Below, piece by piece: positions 26,397-36,357 of a DNA stretch of 64,000 bases (its first letter is position 1; the number at the start of each line of letters is the position of its first letter). The stretch comes from Pseudomonas cyclaminis. GTDB lineage: Bacteria > Pseudomonadota > Gammaproteobacteria > Pseudomonadales > Pseudomonadaceae. The stretch covers positions 1-64,000 of the forward strand of contig NZ_JADDUM010000051.1 of assembly GCF_015163715.1 (NCBI RefSeq). The letters are read 5' to 3'. The notes under the pieces were generated by a model. That model did not search any database and was not told where the DNA came from. It saw nothing but the letters and a program-made list of their open reading frames with translations. A program made the translations under genes and the position numbers.

Positions 26397-27185
26397 TTAC
26401 TCGGCAATCTGCAACTTGCGCGACTCGGTATAGATATACCGCACCTTCTCATACTCAAACGGCGAGTTCATCTGACCATACCGGAAGCTGGTCTGGTAGC
26501 GCTTGTCCACCGCGCGCAGGGCCCAGATTTCCGGGTGGTTGGAGCTGACTTCGGAAACGTTGAGGAAGTTGATCTGGGATTCTGCGGTGTAGTCCACCAG
26601 CAAGCCGCCGGTATCGCGCAGGTTCGACGGACCAAAGATCGGCAGTACCAGATAGGCCCCGCCAGGGACACCGTAGAAGCCCAGGGTCTGGCCGAAGTCT
26701 TCGCTCTGGCGCGGCAGGCCCATGGCGGTGGCCGGGTCCCACAGGCCGGCGATGCCGACGGTGGTGTTGAGCAGCAGGCGCCCGGTGGTTTCCAGGGAGC
26801 GGTGGCCCTTGAGCTGCAGCAGGCTGTTCAACAGGTTGGGCACGTCGCCCAGGTTGTTGAAGAAGTTGCTCACACCGGTGCGCAGGAAGCTCGGGGTCAC
26901 GTACTTGTAGCCGTCGACCACAGGCAGGAACACCCATTGGTCGAAGCGGTAGTTGAAGTGGTACACCCGGCGGTTCCACGATTCGAGCGGGTCGTACACG
27001 TTGAGCGCGTTGACGGAGGAGCGTTCGAATTCGCGCTGGTCCAGGCCCGGGTTGAATTTGAGTTTGCTCAACGGCTCTTTGAAACCGTCGGAGTCCACCA
27101 CGATTGGCGCGTGAGCCTTGCTGTTGTCGGCATTGGCTACGCCCGCGCACATCAGGGCGGCGAGCAGCAGAAGGTATTTAGCCAC
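26397..27185 (-). CDS. mlaA: Phospholipid-binding lipoprotein-like MlaA (VacJ)
   Basis: A 262-residue outer-membrane lipid asymmetry protein. It has an N-terminal signal (MAKYLLLLAALMCAGVANA), then the family sequence NVYDPLESWNRRVYHFNYRFDQWVFLPVVDGYKYVTP and, later, LGFYGVPGGAYLVLPIFGPSNLRDTGG. MlaA removes phospholipid from the outer leaflet of the outer membrane for return by MlaFEDB. The start is a GTG at 27185 inside the end of the upstream hydrolase gene (8-bp overlap), so the two form a unit. The signal contains C13, but the cleavage site looks more like ANA-D than a lipobox, so lipidation is uncertain. Confidence 0.9.
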   Translation of the reverse strand: MAKYLLLLAALMCAGVANADNSKAHAPIVVDSDGFKEPLSKLKFNPGLDQREFERSSVNALNVYDPLESWNRRVYHFNYRFDQWVFLPVVDGYKYVTPSFLRTGVSNFFNNLGDVPNLLNSLLQLKGHRSLETTGRLLLNTTVGIAGLWDPATAMGLPRQSEDFGQTLGFYGVPGGAYLVLPIFGPSNLRDTGGLLVDYTAESQINFLNVSEVSSNHPEIWALRAVDKRYQTSFRYGQMNSPFEYEKVRYIYTESRKLQIAE

Positions 27186-28476
27186 GGAAGAACTCCAGCA
27201 TGGCGTCGGCGTTGACGCGGTAATTGAGGTTGCCGCAGTGGCCGCCCAGTGGGTAGACGGTCAAGCGATCGCCGAAGGTTTTACGCAGGAAACCCAGGTC
27301 GCCTGGGCCGAGGATCACGTCGTCGGCGTTGTGCATGACGGCGATTTTCGGGCTGGCGTGCAGGTAATCCTTGAGGGCGTACAGGCTGACCTGGTCAACC
27401 AGTTGCAACAGGCTGCCGCCGTCGGAACGGGCGCGCCACATCGGGATCACTTGTTCGGTGAGGTAGCAGTCGAAATCGCATTGCAGCGCACGCTTGAGGA
27501 ACGGCGTAAGGCTGGTGCCTTCGGTGATCGGGTACTTCGGCGGGATGATCAGGCCGCGGCGGTTGATCAGGTCCGAGGTAAAGGCAATGTCGGCCGCCGA
27601 AAAGCGGAAGGAAGTGCCGATCAGCATGGCCATCTGTTCGTTGGTCAGGTGCTGCTTGGATTGCTGGAAGTCGTAGAGCAGGGCGTCGTTGAGGTCGATA
27701 TAGCCCTTTTGCTGGAAGTAGCGGGTCAGCTTGTTCAGCACCAGTTCATAGAAGGTGGTGGTGTTGTTGATGCCCTTGACCTCGGTCTGTACCAGCTTGT
27801 CGAGGTTGGTGATCGAGGTGTAGAGGTTGACCGGCGGGTTGAGCAGCAGCACTTTCTTGAAGTTGAAGCTGCGGCGGGTCTCGTCCAGCTTGGCCACAAA
27901 TGCCGCATCCAGGGCGCCGAGGCTGTAGCCGGAGAGGTAGAAATCGGTCACCGGCAGCGAAGCGTTCTGCGCACGCACGGCCTGCATCACGCGGTACATG
28001 TCTTCGGCGTCTTCCTGGGTGATCCCCGGAGTGGCGAAGCGCGAGGCGGCACTGATGAAGTCAAAGCTGGTCGGCGACGACAGTTGCACCACGTGGTAGC
28101 CGGCCTGGTAATACAGTTTTTTCAGGTATTCGTTGATGCTGCTGTCGAACCGCGCACCGGTGCCCGCGATCAGGAAGATCAGTGGCGCGGCGCGGTCCTG
28201 CTTGGCGATGCGGTAGGTGAGTTTCTTCACCGCCCAGAAGTTGTCCGGCAGGCTGAACTCGCGCTCGGGGCGCATGTTCAGGGTGTAGTCGGACTGATTG
28301 ATCTGGTCATCGCTGGGCAATGTCGGCCGAAGGTCAGGCGGAGTGGTGGCGATGGTCGCTTCGAACGGGTTGGTCAAAGGGTAGCCATAGCTGGCTTGGT
28401 CAATGTCGACCGCCAGTGCTGACGCACTCAAAAAAAGGCTGCCCAACAGGGCGGCACAGCGCAAGGAACGGAGCAT
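27178..28476 (-). CDS. Periplasmic alpha/beta hydrolase
   Basis: A 432-residue protein with signal peptide (MLRSLRCAALLGSLFLSASALA). The alpha/beta-hydrolase core has a strand and oxyanion region LIFLIAGTGARFDSS near 99-113, nucleophile elbow SGYSLGA (S185), a probable acid in MHNADDVI and a histidine in PLGGHCGN. It is translationally coupled to mlaA, so a role in envelope lipid handling is plausible; no substrate can be assigned. Confidence 0.78.
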   Translation of the reverse strand: MLRSLRCAALLGSLFLSASALAVDIDQASYGYPLTNPFEATIATTPPDLRPTLPSDDQINQSDYTLNMRPEREFSLPDNFWAVKKLTYRIAKQDRAAPLIFLIAGTGARFDSSINEYLKKLYYQAGYHVVQLSSPTSFDFISAASRFATPGITQEDAEDMYRVMQAVRAQNASLPVTDFYLSGYSLGALDAAFVAKLDETRRSFNFKKVLLLNPPVNLYTSITNLDKLVQTEVKGINNTTTFYELVLNKLTRYFQQKGYIDLNDALLYDFQQSKQHLTNEQMAMLIGTSFRFSAADIAFTSDLINRRGLIIPPKYPITEGTSLTPFLKRALQCDFDCYLTEQVIPMWRARSDGGSLLQLVDQVSLYALKDYLHASPKIAVMHNADDVILGPGDLGFLRKTFGDRLTVYPLGGHCGNLNYRVNADAMLEFFRG

Positions 28477-28713
28477 GACTAAATCCCTAAGAGGAAACGT
28501 GCTGAATGAAGTTCGCAGGCTATGACCACCGTGCTATCTCCGAAGTGCCAGCCTTCGGCACGAAAAGTCGGAAATAAACGTCGGAATCGGGGTAATAGTA
28601 GCCAGACGATACACTTTGCCACGCATTGGTGAACACTAATTGTGTGTATGTCCCTTGATAACGGCGGCGGGGCGATTAAGCTGGGCGCCGTTTTTGCCTA
28701 TCGGAGTGCCCCC

Positions 28714-29082
28714 ATGTCCCGTCGTTTGCCGCTGATTTTGCTGCTTATTGCCCTGCCGTTATGGCTGGCCGCCAGTTATGGTGCACGCTACGGTTTTATG
28801 GAAGATGGCCGCTGGGTGGGGATTTGCGCTGACGAGGCCAGTCGCTGGGAATGCCAGTTGCGTGGGAACCTGGGGTTGATGATTCACTTCAAGGTGCTGG
28901 GCTGGGCGGCGTTGATCACCTCGGTGCTGGCGTTTTTCGTGCCCGGCCGTGCGGGCTGGGGTTTGGCGGTGTTGGGGCTGGTGTTCGGGTTCCCGGCGCT
29001 GGCGTTGTACAACACCACGTTTGCGGTGTTTGCGGTGGTGATCGCTGGGTTGCGGTTGGTCCGGCAGCCGCGGGGCGCCTGA
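28714..29082 (+). CDS. Small inner-membrane protein of unknown function
   Basis: A protein of about 122 residues with three hydrophobic segments (residues about 5-24, 50-70 and 75-112) and a short loop holding two cysteines (GICADEASRWECQLRG). The ATG at 28714 (MSRRLPLILLLIALP) follows a cggag ribosome-binding sequence; an upstream in-frame ATG at 28642 is not supported. I do not recognise a family. It is divergent from the hydrolase gene across 237 bp in which I see nothing else. Confidence 0.65.
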   Translation: MSRRLPLILLLIALPLWLAASYGARYGFMEDGRWVGICADEASRWECQLRGNLGLMIHFKVLGWAALITSVLAFFVPGRAGWGLAVLGLVFGFPALALYNTTFAVFAVVIAGLRLVRQPRGA

Positions 29083-29090
29083 TAGGGCCA

Positions 29091-29110
29091 ATCGGGGGCA
29101 AGCCCCCGAT
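29091..29110. repeat. Isolated REP core palindrome
   Basis: A 20-bp palindrome, ATCGGGGGCAAGCCCCCGAT, is the REP core without the GTGGGAGG arms. It lies between the convergent small membrane protein and GH17 genes. Confidence 0.8.
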
Positions 29111-29117
29111 GGCGGTC

Positions 29118-30671
29118 TCAAGTCCTGCGCATCCGCAAGCACCGCCACAAAGCCACAACCATCAACCCACTGACCACCGCCCAACCCCACGCCTGCTGGT
29201 TCAGCAACCCTTCGCGATACAGTTGCGGTGCGATGCCGGCGCCGATAATGAAGGTCAGCAGCGCAATTTCACGACGCGGTCCGGTCACCGGGCGAACCAG
29301 ATATACCAATGCCGGCAACACCAGCGCGGCACTCGGGAAGCTGCGATAACGCGGGTCAAACACTAAAGACAACATCATCACCGCGCCGGCAAAACCGGCG
29401 ATTGCCACCAGCCAGCCCGCACGTTGTTCCAGCCAGTTGAAGGCTCGCTCGCGCCAGCCTTCCCGAGTGCTCAGTGCCAATGCTGCATGAGCCAGCACCA
29501 GCAGGTTCAGCGCCACGAGTAAACCGGCCCACACCCATTCATCAGTAAAGCGTGCAGTCACGCGAGTCAGTTCGGCCCAGGAGCCGATGGAGCAGGCTGC
29601 CACTGCACCGAGCAACGGCAGCAGGATCGCGGCACGTGTGCTGCGAACCCGGCCGCCGAGCGCCAGTGTCCCCAGCAGGATGATCCCGCCCACCCCCAAC
29701 CACAGCGGCCAGTACGGCACATTGGTCACAGGCCCGGCGAGGATGCCCTTTTCCTGGCGATCAGCATCGAACAGGCCCCAGTAACCGCCTACCGCACCTT
29801 CACTGGCGCGCTTCCACGGCTGGTCGAACGCTTCGATCAAGTTATAGCGCCAGCCGTTGGCTTCAGCCATGGCCACAAAGCCGCGCATGAACTTGGCTTC
29901 ATTGACCCGGCTCGGCACAGCCGTTTCACGCTGGCGACCTTCGCTGGGCCAGCCGGTTTCGCCGATCAGCACGTCCTTGGGCGCGAACTTGTTGCCGAAG
30001 GTCTGGCGCACATCGCCCACATGCTTGAGGGCCTGGTCGATGCTCGATGGATCATCTTCCCAGTAGGGCAGCAGGTGAATGGTCAGGAAATCCACCGCCG
30101 GGGCGATTTCCGGGTGTTGCAGCCAGAACTCCCAGACATCGGCGTAGGTGACGGGTTGTTTGATCTGGCTTTTGACGGTCTGTATCAGCTTCACCAACTG
30201 CGCGGCGGTGACTTCCTTGCGCAGCAGGGCTTCGTTGCCGACGATCACCGAGGTCACCACGTCCGGGTTGGCGTTGGCCGCGGCGATCAGCTCATCGATT
30301 TCCTTTTCGGTGGCCACCGGATCACTGCTGACCCACGCGCCGGCCATCACCTTCAGGCCATGTTTGCGCGCCATGTCGGGCAGGGCTTCCAGGCCGGTCA
30401 TGGAGTAGGTGCGGATGCATTCGAAGCGGGTGGCCAGCAGGGCCAGGTCGGCGTCCATGCGCTCGGGGCGCAGCTTGAACGGCTGGTCGAAGGGAGATTG
30501 GTCTTTGTCGAACGGCGTGTAGGACGCGCATTGCAGTTTATGGCTGGCACTGGCGACATCCGGCAGCACCACTGGGCGGCCAAGGCCGTACCAGTAGCCG
30601 ACCAGGGCCAGCAGGCCGAGGATCAGGGCGAAGCAATAGGGCAGGGCGGGGAAGCGGGCAGTCGCGGGCAT
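29118..30671 (-). CDS. Membrane-bound GH17-type glucan-active protein
   Basis: A protein of about 517 residues. One N-terminal membrane helix (about residues 10-30) leads to a glycoside hydrolase family 17-like domain (residues about 47-310). Candidate acids are the glutamate in SVIVGNEALLR and the one in VLIGETGWPSEG. The C-terminal third has six or seven hydrophobic helices. Proteins of this build in proteobacteria are annotated as beta-1,3- or beta-1,6-glucan transferases or synthases linked to periplasmic cyclic glucans. The ATG at 30671 ([12 protein letters not shown]) is chosen. Exact linkage specificity cannot be read from sequence. Confidence 0.8.
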   Translation of the reverse strand: MPATARFPALPYCFALILGLLALVGYWYGLGRPVVLPDVASASHKLQCASYTPFDKDQSPFDQPFKLRPERMDADLALLATRFECIRTYSMTGLEALPDMARKHGLKVMAGAWVSSDPVATEKEIDELIAAANANPDVVTSVIVGNEALLRKEVTAAQLVKLIQTVKSQIKQPVTYADVWEFWLQHPEIAPAVDFLTIHLLPYWEDDPSSIDQALKHVGDVRQTFGNKFAPKDVLIGETGWPSEGRQRETAVPSRVNEAKFMRGFVAMAEANGWRYNLIEAFDQPWKRASEGAVGGYWGLFDADRQEKGILAGPVTNVPYWPLWLGVGGIILLGTLALGGRVRSTRAAILLPLLGAVAACSIGSWAELTRVTARFTDEWVWAGLLVALNLLVLAHAALALSTREGWRERAFNWLEQRAGWLVAIAGFAGAVMMLSLVFDPRYRSFPSAALVLPALVYLVRPVTGPRREIALLTFIIGAGIAPQLYREGLLNQQAWGWAVVSGLMVVALWRCLRMRRT

Positions 30672-31003
30672 GGTCGGCTTATCTGGGGGAGCAAAGGCGC
30701 GCATCTTACCCGGATTTGCCCCTTCCCAGTGGGGCTGCATGATTTTGACATGCAAAGTTCGGGCGGAATATTGGCGCCATGTTCCAGGAAACGGCCTGCT
30801 GGCGATGTGATGTCGTTTCTTGCTTGCATAAGGTCGCTGACAGAGCAGGTCGACGGCGTCGGCAGGTTGATGATCAGGGTGTCAGCATTCCACTGATGTC
30901 GCAGCCACCGGATCGATGCGCGTGAAGGGGGCGCGGTGCACCACATAACAACAGGTTGACGTCGCTCGGCATCCGTCGGGCGCAGCACTTTCGGGGAAGT
31001 ACG
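30672..31003. other. 332-bp divergent intergenic region
   Basis: It separates the GH17 gene (minus) from the betaine-type binding protein gene (plus). A TTGACA at 30745-30750 is followed 17 bp later by ATATTG, a weak plus-strand promoter candidate. Several short frames overlap here, but none resembles a protein family. Confidence 0.4.
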
Positions 31004-31855
31004 ATGAAGATGCGACGACTCTTGGGCGCAGCTGCCACTCTGGTAGTTGCGATGAGCTCCACACTGGCCAGCGCCGACAGCAAAACCCTGAGCATCGGCT
31101 ACGTGGATGGTTGGTCGGACAGCGTTGCCACCACTCATGTGGCAGCAGAAGTGATCAAGCAAAAGCTCGGTTATGACGTGAAACTGCAAGCGGTCGCCAC
31201 TGGGATCATGTGGCAAGGCGTAGCGACCGGCAAACTCGACGCCATGCTGTCCGCCTGGCTGCCCGTGACCCACGGTGAATACTGGACCAAGAACAAGGAC
31301 AAGGTGGTCGACTACGGCCCCAACTTCAAGGATGCGAAGATCGGTCTGATCGTGCCGGAGTACGTCAAGGCCAAGTCCATCGAAGACCTCAAGACTGACA
31401 CCACCTTCAAGAACAAGATTGTCGGTATCGACGCCGGTTCAGGCGTGATGCTCAAGACCGACGAAGCGATCAAGGCCTACGGCCTGGACTACAAGCTGCA
31501 GGCCAGTTCGGGCGCAGCCATGATCGCCGAACTGACCCGTGCCGAAGACAAGCAGGAATCCATTGCGGTTACCGGTTGGGTGCCACACTGGATGTTCGCC
31601 AAGTGGAAGCTGCGCTTCCTGGACGATCCAAAAGGGATCTACGGTGCTGCTGAAACCGTCAACAGCATCGGCAGCAAGGGCCTGGAGAAGAAAGCACCGG
31701 AAGTCGCGGCCTTCCTGAAGAAATTCCAGTGGGCCTCCAAGGATGAAATCGGCGAAGTCATGCTCGCTATCCAGGAGGGCGCCAAGCCTGACGCAGCGGC
31801 CAAGGATTGGGTCGCCAAGCACCCTGAGCGTGTAGCCGAGTGGCTCGCTAAGTAA
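31004..31855 (+). CDS. Glycine betaine/choline-type ABC substrate-binding protein
   Basis: A 283-residue OpuAC-family binding protein with signal peptide (MKMRRLLGAAATLVVAMSSTLASA). Typical features are IGYVDGWSDSVATTHVAAEVIKQKLGYDV, VATGIMWQGVATGKLDAMLSAWLPVTHGEYW and VTGWVPHWMFAKW. The aromatic residues in these stretches usually build the cage for a quaternary ammonium group. The ATG at 31004 has ggggaag upstream. No ATPase or permease gene adjoins, so it is probably one of several binding proteins feeding a transporter encoded elsewhere, as with CbcX and CaiX in Pseudomonas. The exact ligand is inferred. Confidence 0.85.
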   Translation: MKMRRLLGAAATLVVAMSSTLASADSKTLSIGYVDGWSDSVATTHVAAEVIKQKLGYDVKLQAVATGIMWQGVATGKLDAMLSAWLPVTHGEYWTKNKDKVVDYGPNFKDAKIGLIVPEYVKAKSIEDLKTDTTFKNKIVGIDAGSGVMLKTDEAIKAYGLDYKLQASSGAAMIAELTRAEDKQESIAVTGWVPHWMFAKWKLRFLDDPKGIYGAAETVNSIGSKGLEKKAPEVAAFLKKFQWASKDEIGEVMLAIQEGAKPDAAAKDWVAKHPERVAEWLAK

Positions 31856-31870
31856 ATTCCCCGATGTACC

Positions 31871-31962
31871 TTGTGGGAGGGGGCTTGCCCCCGATTGCGG
31901 CATGTCAGTCACAGCTATTTTGACTGACCCACCGCTATCGGGGGCAAGCCTCCTCCCACATT
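31871..31962. repeat. REPIN downstream of the betaine-type binding protein
   Basis: Inverted REP arms (ttgtgggagggggcttgccc... and ...gggcaagcctcctcccacatt) with a spacer that pairs internally (TGTCAGTCA with TGACTGACc). Confidence 0.9.
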
Positions 31963-32074
31963 GATTTTTGCCCTCCGCAAATCTTCCTGTGTTCTCACAA
32001 TCCCTCGCTACACTCGATCTAAGACTAAGGTCGTCTGGAACCTGTTCCGCAGCCGCATACAGTGGCCATGTTCC

Positions 32075-32082
32075 AATAATAA
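32075..32082 (+). promoter_or_regulatory. Possible Hfq/Crc A-rich motif before yjcH
   Basis: AATAATAA matches the AAYAAYAA pattern bound by Hfq with Crc in catabolite repression of Pseudomonas. It lies 28-35 bases before the yjcH start, in the likely leader. Acetate uptake is a plausible target; the match is short and could be chance. Confidence 0.3.
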
Positions 32083-32109
32083 AAAAGCTGTGCTGCGAGG
32101 ATAAAAACA

Positions 32110-32421
32110 ATGAACGACAGCATTTACCTCTCGATTCAAAACAGCCCGCGTTTCAAGGAGCTGGTGAGAAAAAGGGAACGATTCGCCTGGATTCTCTCGG
32201 CAATCATGCTAGGGCTTTACTCCGCTTTCATCCTGTTGATCGCCTACGGGCCACAAGTGCTGGGGGCCAAGATCAGCCCCGGCTCGTCGATTACCTGGGG
32301 TATTCCCCTGGGCGTCGGGCTGATTGTGTCCGCCTTCATCCTGACCGGCATCTATGTGCGCCGGGCCAACGGCGAGTTTGACGACCTGAACAATGCGATT
32401 CTCAAGGAGGCTGCGCAATGA
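32110..32421 (+). CDS. yjcH: DUF485 membrane protein YjcH
   Basis: A 103-residue inner membrane protein with two transmembrane helices (about residues 26-48 and 62-84). The family sequence [23 protein letters not shown] is near the N-terminus and [19 protein letters not shown] near the C-terminus. It is the usual small partner gene upstream of the acetate permease. Its TGA overlaps the actP start by 4 bases. Confidence 0.93.
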   Translation: MNDSIYLSIQNSPRFKELVRKRERFAWILSAIMLGLYSAFILLIAYGPQVLGAKISPGSSITWGIPLGVGLIVSAFILTGIYVRRANGEFDDLNNAILKEAAQ

Positions 32422-34076
32422 TTCGGCGTCTACTGGCAATATTCGGCGCTTCACTGTTTGCTCCGGCCGTTTGGGCGGCGGACGCATTGACCGGTGCAGT
32501 GCAAAAGCAACCGTTGAACGTCTCGGCCATCGTGATGTTCGTCGCGTTCGTCGGTGCAACCTTGTGCATCACTTACTGGGCTTCCAAACGTAACAAGTCC
32601 GCAGCTGACTACTATGCCGCTGGCGGTAAGATCACCGGTTTCCAGAACGGCCTGGCGATTGCTGGCGACTATATGTCGGCGGCGTCCTTCCTGGGTATTT
32701 CCGCGCTGGTGTATACCTCTGGCTACGATGGCCTGATCTACTCGATCGGCTTCCTGGTGGGCTGGCCGATCATTCTGTTCCTGATCGCCGAGCGCCTGCG
32801 TAACCTGGGCAAGTACACCTTTGCCGACGTGGCGTCCTACCGCCTCGGGCAAACCCAGATCCGCAGCCTGTCGGCCTGTGGCTCCCTGGTGGTGGTGGCG
32901 TTCTACCTGATCGCGCAGATGGTCGGCGCGGGCAAGCTGATCCAGCTGCTGTTCGGCCTGGACTACCACGTGGCGGTGATCCTGGTCGGTATCCTGATGT
33001 GCATGTACGTGCTGTTCGGCGGCATGTTGGCGACCACCTGGGTACAGATCATCAAGGCGGTGCTGCTGCTGTCCGGTGCCTCGTTCATGGCGCTGATGGT
33101 GATGAAGCACGTCAACTTCGATTTCAACATGCTGTTCTCCGAGGCGATCAAGGTTCACCCTAAAGGTGAAGCGATCATGAGCCCCGGCGGCCTGGTGAAA
33201 GACCCGATTTCTGCGTTCTCCCTGGGCTTGGCACTGATGTTCGGTACCGCCGGCCTGCCGCACATCCTGATGCGCTTCTTCACCGTAAGCGACGCCAAGG
33301 AAGCGCGTAAGAGCGTGCTGTATGCCACTGGCTTCATCGGCTACTTCTACATCCTGACCTTTATCATCGGCTTTGGCGCGATCCTGCTGGTCAGCACCAA
33401 CCCGGCGTTCAAGGATGCTGCGGGCGCTCTGTTGGGTGGTAACAACATGGCGGCGGTGCACCTGGCCAACGCGGTGGGCGGCAGTATTTTCCTGGGCTTC
33501 ATCTCGGCCGTGGCGTTCGCCACCATCCTGGCAGTGGTTGCCGGTTTGACCCTGGCGGGTGCTTCGGCGGTGTCCCATGACCTGTACGCCAGCGTGATCA
33601 AGAAAGGCAAGGCCAACGAGAAGGATGAGATTCGCGTATCGAAGATCACCACCATCGCCCTGGCAGTGCTGGCAATCGGCCTGGGTATCCTGTTCGAAAG
33701 CCAGAACATCGCGTTCATGGTTGGCCTGGCGTTCTCCATTGCCGCGAGCTGTAACTTCCCGGTACTGCTGCTTTCCATGTACTGGAAAAACCTCACCACC
33801 CGTGGCGCCATGATCGGTGGCTGGTTGGGCCTGATCAGCGCCGTAGGCTTGATGGTGCTGGGTCCGACCATCTGGGTCTCGATCCTGCACCATGAAAAAG
33901 CCATCTTCCCGTACGAATACCCGGCGCTGTTCTCGATGATCATCGCGTTCGTGGGTATCTGGTTCTTCTCCATCACCGACAAGTCGGCGGCGGCAGAGAA
34001 AGAGCGTGCGCTGTACTTCCCGCAGTTTGTGCGTTCGCAGACTGGCCTGGGGGCGAGTGGGGCGGTTAACCACTAA
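32418..34076 (+). CDS. actP: Cation/acetate symporter ActP
   Basis: A 552-residue sodium:solute symporter family member. It has an N-terminal signal-like segment ([21 protein letters not shown]) and about thirteen transmembrane helices. Family motifs include [35 protein letters not shown] and [25 protein letters not shown]. It imports acetate and related short carboxylates for conversion to acetyl-CoA, which fits its position next to the TCA cycle genes. An intrinsic terminator follows 24 bp after the stop. Confidence 0.95.
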   Translation: MIRRLLAIFGASLFAPAVWAADALTGAVQKQPLNVSAIVMFVAFVGATLCITYWASKRNKSAADYYAAGGKITGFQNGLAIAGDYMSAASFLGISALVYTSGYDGLIYSIGFLVGWPIILFLIAERLRNLGKYTFADVASYRLGQTQIRSLSACGSLVVVAFYLIAQMVGAGKLIQLLFGLDYHVAVILVGILMCMYVLFGGMLATTWVQIIKAVLLLSGASFMALMVMKHVNFDFNMLFSEAIKVHPKGEAIMSPGGLVKDPISAFSLGLALMFGTAGLPHILMRFFTVSDAKEARKSVLYATGFIGYFYILTFIIGFGAILLVSTNPAFKDAAGALLGGNNMAAVHLANAVGGSIFLGFISAVAFATILAVVAGLTLAGASAVSHDLYASVIKKGKANEKDEIRVSKITTIALAVLAIGLGILFESQNIAFMVGLAFSIAASCNFPVLLLSMYWKNLTTRGAMIGGWLGLISAVGLMVLGPTIWVSILHHEKAIFPYEYPALFSMIIAFVGIWFFSITDKSAAAEKERALYFPQFVRSQTGLGASGAVNH

Positions 34077-34099
34077 GCTTGTAGCTGGATAAAGAAATG

Positions 34100-34128
34100 C
34101 CCCGGTCGAAAGGCCGGGGTATTTTTTT
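34100..34128 (+). terminator. Intrinsic terminator of yjcH-actP
   Basis: Stem CCCCGG (34100-34105) and CCGGGG (34114-34119), with a run of seven T at 34122-34128. Confidence 0.9.
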
Positions 34129-34153
34129 GTCTGGGGTTTTGTGGTGTCTGGTC

Positions 34154-34257
34154 TGGCCTCATCGGGGGCAAGCCCCCTCCCACACTGGATAGGGTTCACA
34201 CATCTGAACGCGTGAATACAGTCAAATGTGGGAGGGGGCTTGCCCCCGATGAGGCCA
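34154..34257. repeat. REPIN between actP and gltA
   Basis: Two near-perfect inverted arms of 31 bases (tggcctcatcgggggcaagc... and its inverse) are separated by about 42 bp. It lies between two convergent terminators. Confidence 0.93.
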
Positions 34258-34274
34258 GCTCAGGCGACACAAAC

Positions 34275-34299
34275 AAAAACGGCCTCCACTTAGGGAGGC
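34275..34299 (-). terminator. Intrinsic terminator of gltA
   Basis: On the minus strand: GCCTCC, loop CTAAGT, GGAGGC, then CGTTTTTGTTTG. The stem lies at 34282-34287 and 34294-34299. Confidence 0.85.
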
Positions 34300-34327
34300 G
34301 TTCTCGGTACAGCTTGCAGCTAAACGC

Positions 34328-35617
34328 TTACTTGCGATCTTCCAGCTTGGTGATGTCACGCGACTCGTAGCCGGTGTACAGCTGGCGCGGGCGGCCAATC
34401 TTGTACGGGCTGGAGAGCATTTCTTTCCAGTGGGAGATCCAGCCCACGGTCCGCGCCAGGGCGAAGATCACGGTGAACATGCTGGTTGGAATGCCGATGG
34501 CCTTGAGGATGATCCCCGAGTAGAAGTCGACGTTCGGGTACAGCGAGCGTTCGATGAAATACGGGTCGGTCAGGGCGATCTCTTCCAGGCGCATGGCCAG
34601 TTCGAGTTGCGGATCGTTCTTGATGCCCAGTTCCTTCAACACTTCGTCGCAGGTCTTCTTCATCACGGTGGCGCGCGGGTCGCGGTTCTTGTAGACCCGG
34701 TGACCGAAGCCCATCAGCTTGAACGGATCGTTCTTGTCCTTGGCCTTGGCGATGAATTTGTCGATGTTCGAGACATCGCCGATTTCATCGAGCATGGTCA
34801 ATACGGCTTCGTTCGCACCGCCGTGGGCAGGGCCCCACAGTGCGGCGATACCGGCAGCGATACAGGCGAACGGGTTGGCACCCGAAGAGCCTGCCAGGCG
34901 TACGGTGGACGTCGATGCGTTCTGTTCGTGGTCGGCGTGGAGGATGAAGATCTTGTCCATCGCAGCGGCCAGCACCGGGCTGATCGGTTTGATCTCGCAC
35001 GGCGTGTTGAACATCATGTGCAGGAAGTTTTCCGCGTACGTCAGGTCATTGCGCGGGTACATCATGGGTTGACCCATGGAGTACTTGTAAACCATTGCGG
35101 CCAGGGTCGGCATCTTGGCAACCAGGCGGATCGCGGAGATTTCGCGATGCTGCGGGTTATTGATGTCGAGGGAGTCGTGATAGAAGGCCGACAGGGCGCC
35201 AACCACGCCGCACATGACGGCCATCGGGTGGGCGTCGCGACGGAAGCCGTTGAAGAAGGTCTTCAACTGCTCGTGAACCATGGTGTGGTTCTTCACGGTG
35301 CTGACGAACTGGGCTTTTTGCTCGGCTGTTGGCAATTCGCCATTTAGCAGCAGGTAGCAGGTTTCCAGGTAGTCCGACTTTTCAGCCAGTTGCTCGATCG
35401 GGTAGCCCCGATGCAGCAGAATGCCATTATCGCCGTCGATATAGGTGATCTTCGACTCGCAAGAGGCGGTCGACATGAAGCCTGGGTCGAAAGTGAAACG
35501 GCCCGTGGCCGTCAGGCCCCGTACGTCGATAACATCGGGACCAACGGTGCCGGTTAAAATGGGCAGCTCGACGGGGGCTGCGCCCTCGATGATCAACTGC
35601 GCTTTTTTGTCAGCCAT
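34328..35617 (-). CDS. gltA: Citrate synthase
   Basis: A 429-residue type II (hexameric) citrate synthase. Key segments are [50 protein letters not shown] and [14 protein letters not shown], which contain the catalytic histidines, and [11 protein letters not shown] with the catalytic aspartate. It condenses acetyl-CoA with oxaloacetate. The ATG has ggaggccac just upstream. A sigma70 promoter with perfect TTGACA lies about 60 bp upstream, divergent from sdhC. Confidence 0.97.
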   Translation of the reverse strand: MADKKAQLIIEGAAPVELPILTGTVGPDVIDVRGLTATGRFTFDPGFMSTASCESKITYIDGDNGILLHRGYPIEQLAEKSDYLETCYLLLNGELPTAEQKAQFVSTVKNHTMVHEQLKTFFNGFRRDAHPMAVMCGVVGALSAFYHDSLDINNPQHREISAIRLVAKMPTLAAMVYKYSMGQPMMYPRNDLTYAENFLHMMFNTPCEIKPISPVLAAAMDKIFILHADHEQNASTSTVRLAGSSGANPFACIAAGIAALWGPAHGGANEAVLTMLDEIGDVSNIDKFIAKAKDKNDPFKLMGFGHRVYKNRDPRATVMKKTCDEVLKELGIKNDPQLELAMRLEEIALTDPYFIERSLYPNVDFYSGIILKAIGIPTSMFTVIFALARTVGWISHWKEMLSSPYKIGRPRQLYTGYESRDITKLEDRK

Positions 35618-35675
35618 GTGGCCTCCTATTTATGCTTCAAATCATCAGACAGACCCCCCACGCAGGGCCCGCACC

Positions 35676-35703
35676 ACTATATTGATATAAATCCAGATGT
35701 CAA
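35676..35703 (-). promoter_or_regulatory. Sigma70-type promoter of gltA
   Basis: On the minus strand, TTGACA (35703-35698) and TATAGT (35681-35676) are separated by 16 bp. It lies about 60 bp before the gltA ATG. Confidence 0.7.
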
Positions 35704-35817
35704 TTTGCCTAAAGTCTTGCGCCAGAAGGCTTTAACCGTACTTTTTCCTCGAAATTGCCTGCCATTTACGCCTTTTATCCCGCCAGCGCAATCCGCTATT
35801 AGGGTGAGGTCAGCGCG

Positions 35818-35846
35818 TTGTCATTAGTAACCTAACTGTCTATACT
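35818..35846 (+). promoter_or_regulatory. Sigma70-type promoter of the sdh-suc operon
   Basis: TTGTCA (35818-35823) and TATACT (35841-35846) with optimal 17-bp spacing. The implied leader of about 130 nt contains an 11-bp direct repeat, GTCGCACTCCC, at 35891 and 35923. The rest of the 365-bp gltA-sdhC gap shows nothing else recognisable. Confidence 0.75.
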
Positions 35847-35982
35847 CGGCCACCGACCGCCAAGGGCTTTTGGGCTTGCTTTCATTGGGGGTCGCACTCC
35901 CTGGGTGGTGCTTACCTGACCAGTCGCACTCCCCAACAACTTTGCCCTGATTGTTAGGGGCTCTTCAGTGTGAAAAAAAGCC

Positions 35983-36357
35983 GTGAATAGCCAACGACCT
36001 GTAAACCTAGACCTAAGGACCATCAAACTCCCCATCACCGGCGTTACGTCGTTCCTGCACCGTGTTTCCGGCATCATCCTGTTCCTGGGCTTGGGCATCA
36101 TGCTTTATGCATTGAGCAAATCCCTGGGTTCCGAGGAAGGTTACGCCGAGGTGAAGGCATGCTTGACCAGCCCGCTGGCCAAGTTCGTAGCATGGGGCCT
36201 CCTGTCCGCTCTGCTGTATCACCTGGTAGCCGGTGTGCGCCACTTGATCATGGATGCGGGTATCGGTGAGACGCTGGAAGGCGGCCGCCTGGGCTCGAAA
36301 ATCATCATCGCCATTTCCGTGGTGCTGATCGTTCTGGCAGGAGTTTGGATATGGTAA
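35983..36357 (+). CDS. sdhC: Succinate dehydrogenase cytochrome b556 subunit SdhC
   Basis: A 124-residue membrane anchor with three transmembrane helices. The N-terminal signature RPVNLDLRTIKLPITGVTSFLHRVSG includes residues of the quinone site. The segment LLYHLVAGVRHLIMD carries the heme-ligand histidine. The start is a GTG at 35983 (GTG AAT AGC CAA). The gene begins the sdhCDAB-sucAB-lpd-sucCD block and overlaps sdhD by 7 bases. Confidence 0.95.
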   Translation: MNSQRPVNLDLRTIKLPITGVTSFLHRVSGIILFLGLGIMLYALSKSLGSEEGYAEVKACLTSPLAKFVAWGLLSALLYHLVAGVRHLIMDAGIGETLEGGRLGSKIIIAISVVLIVLAGVWIW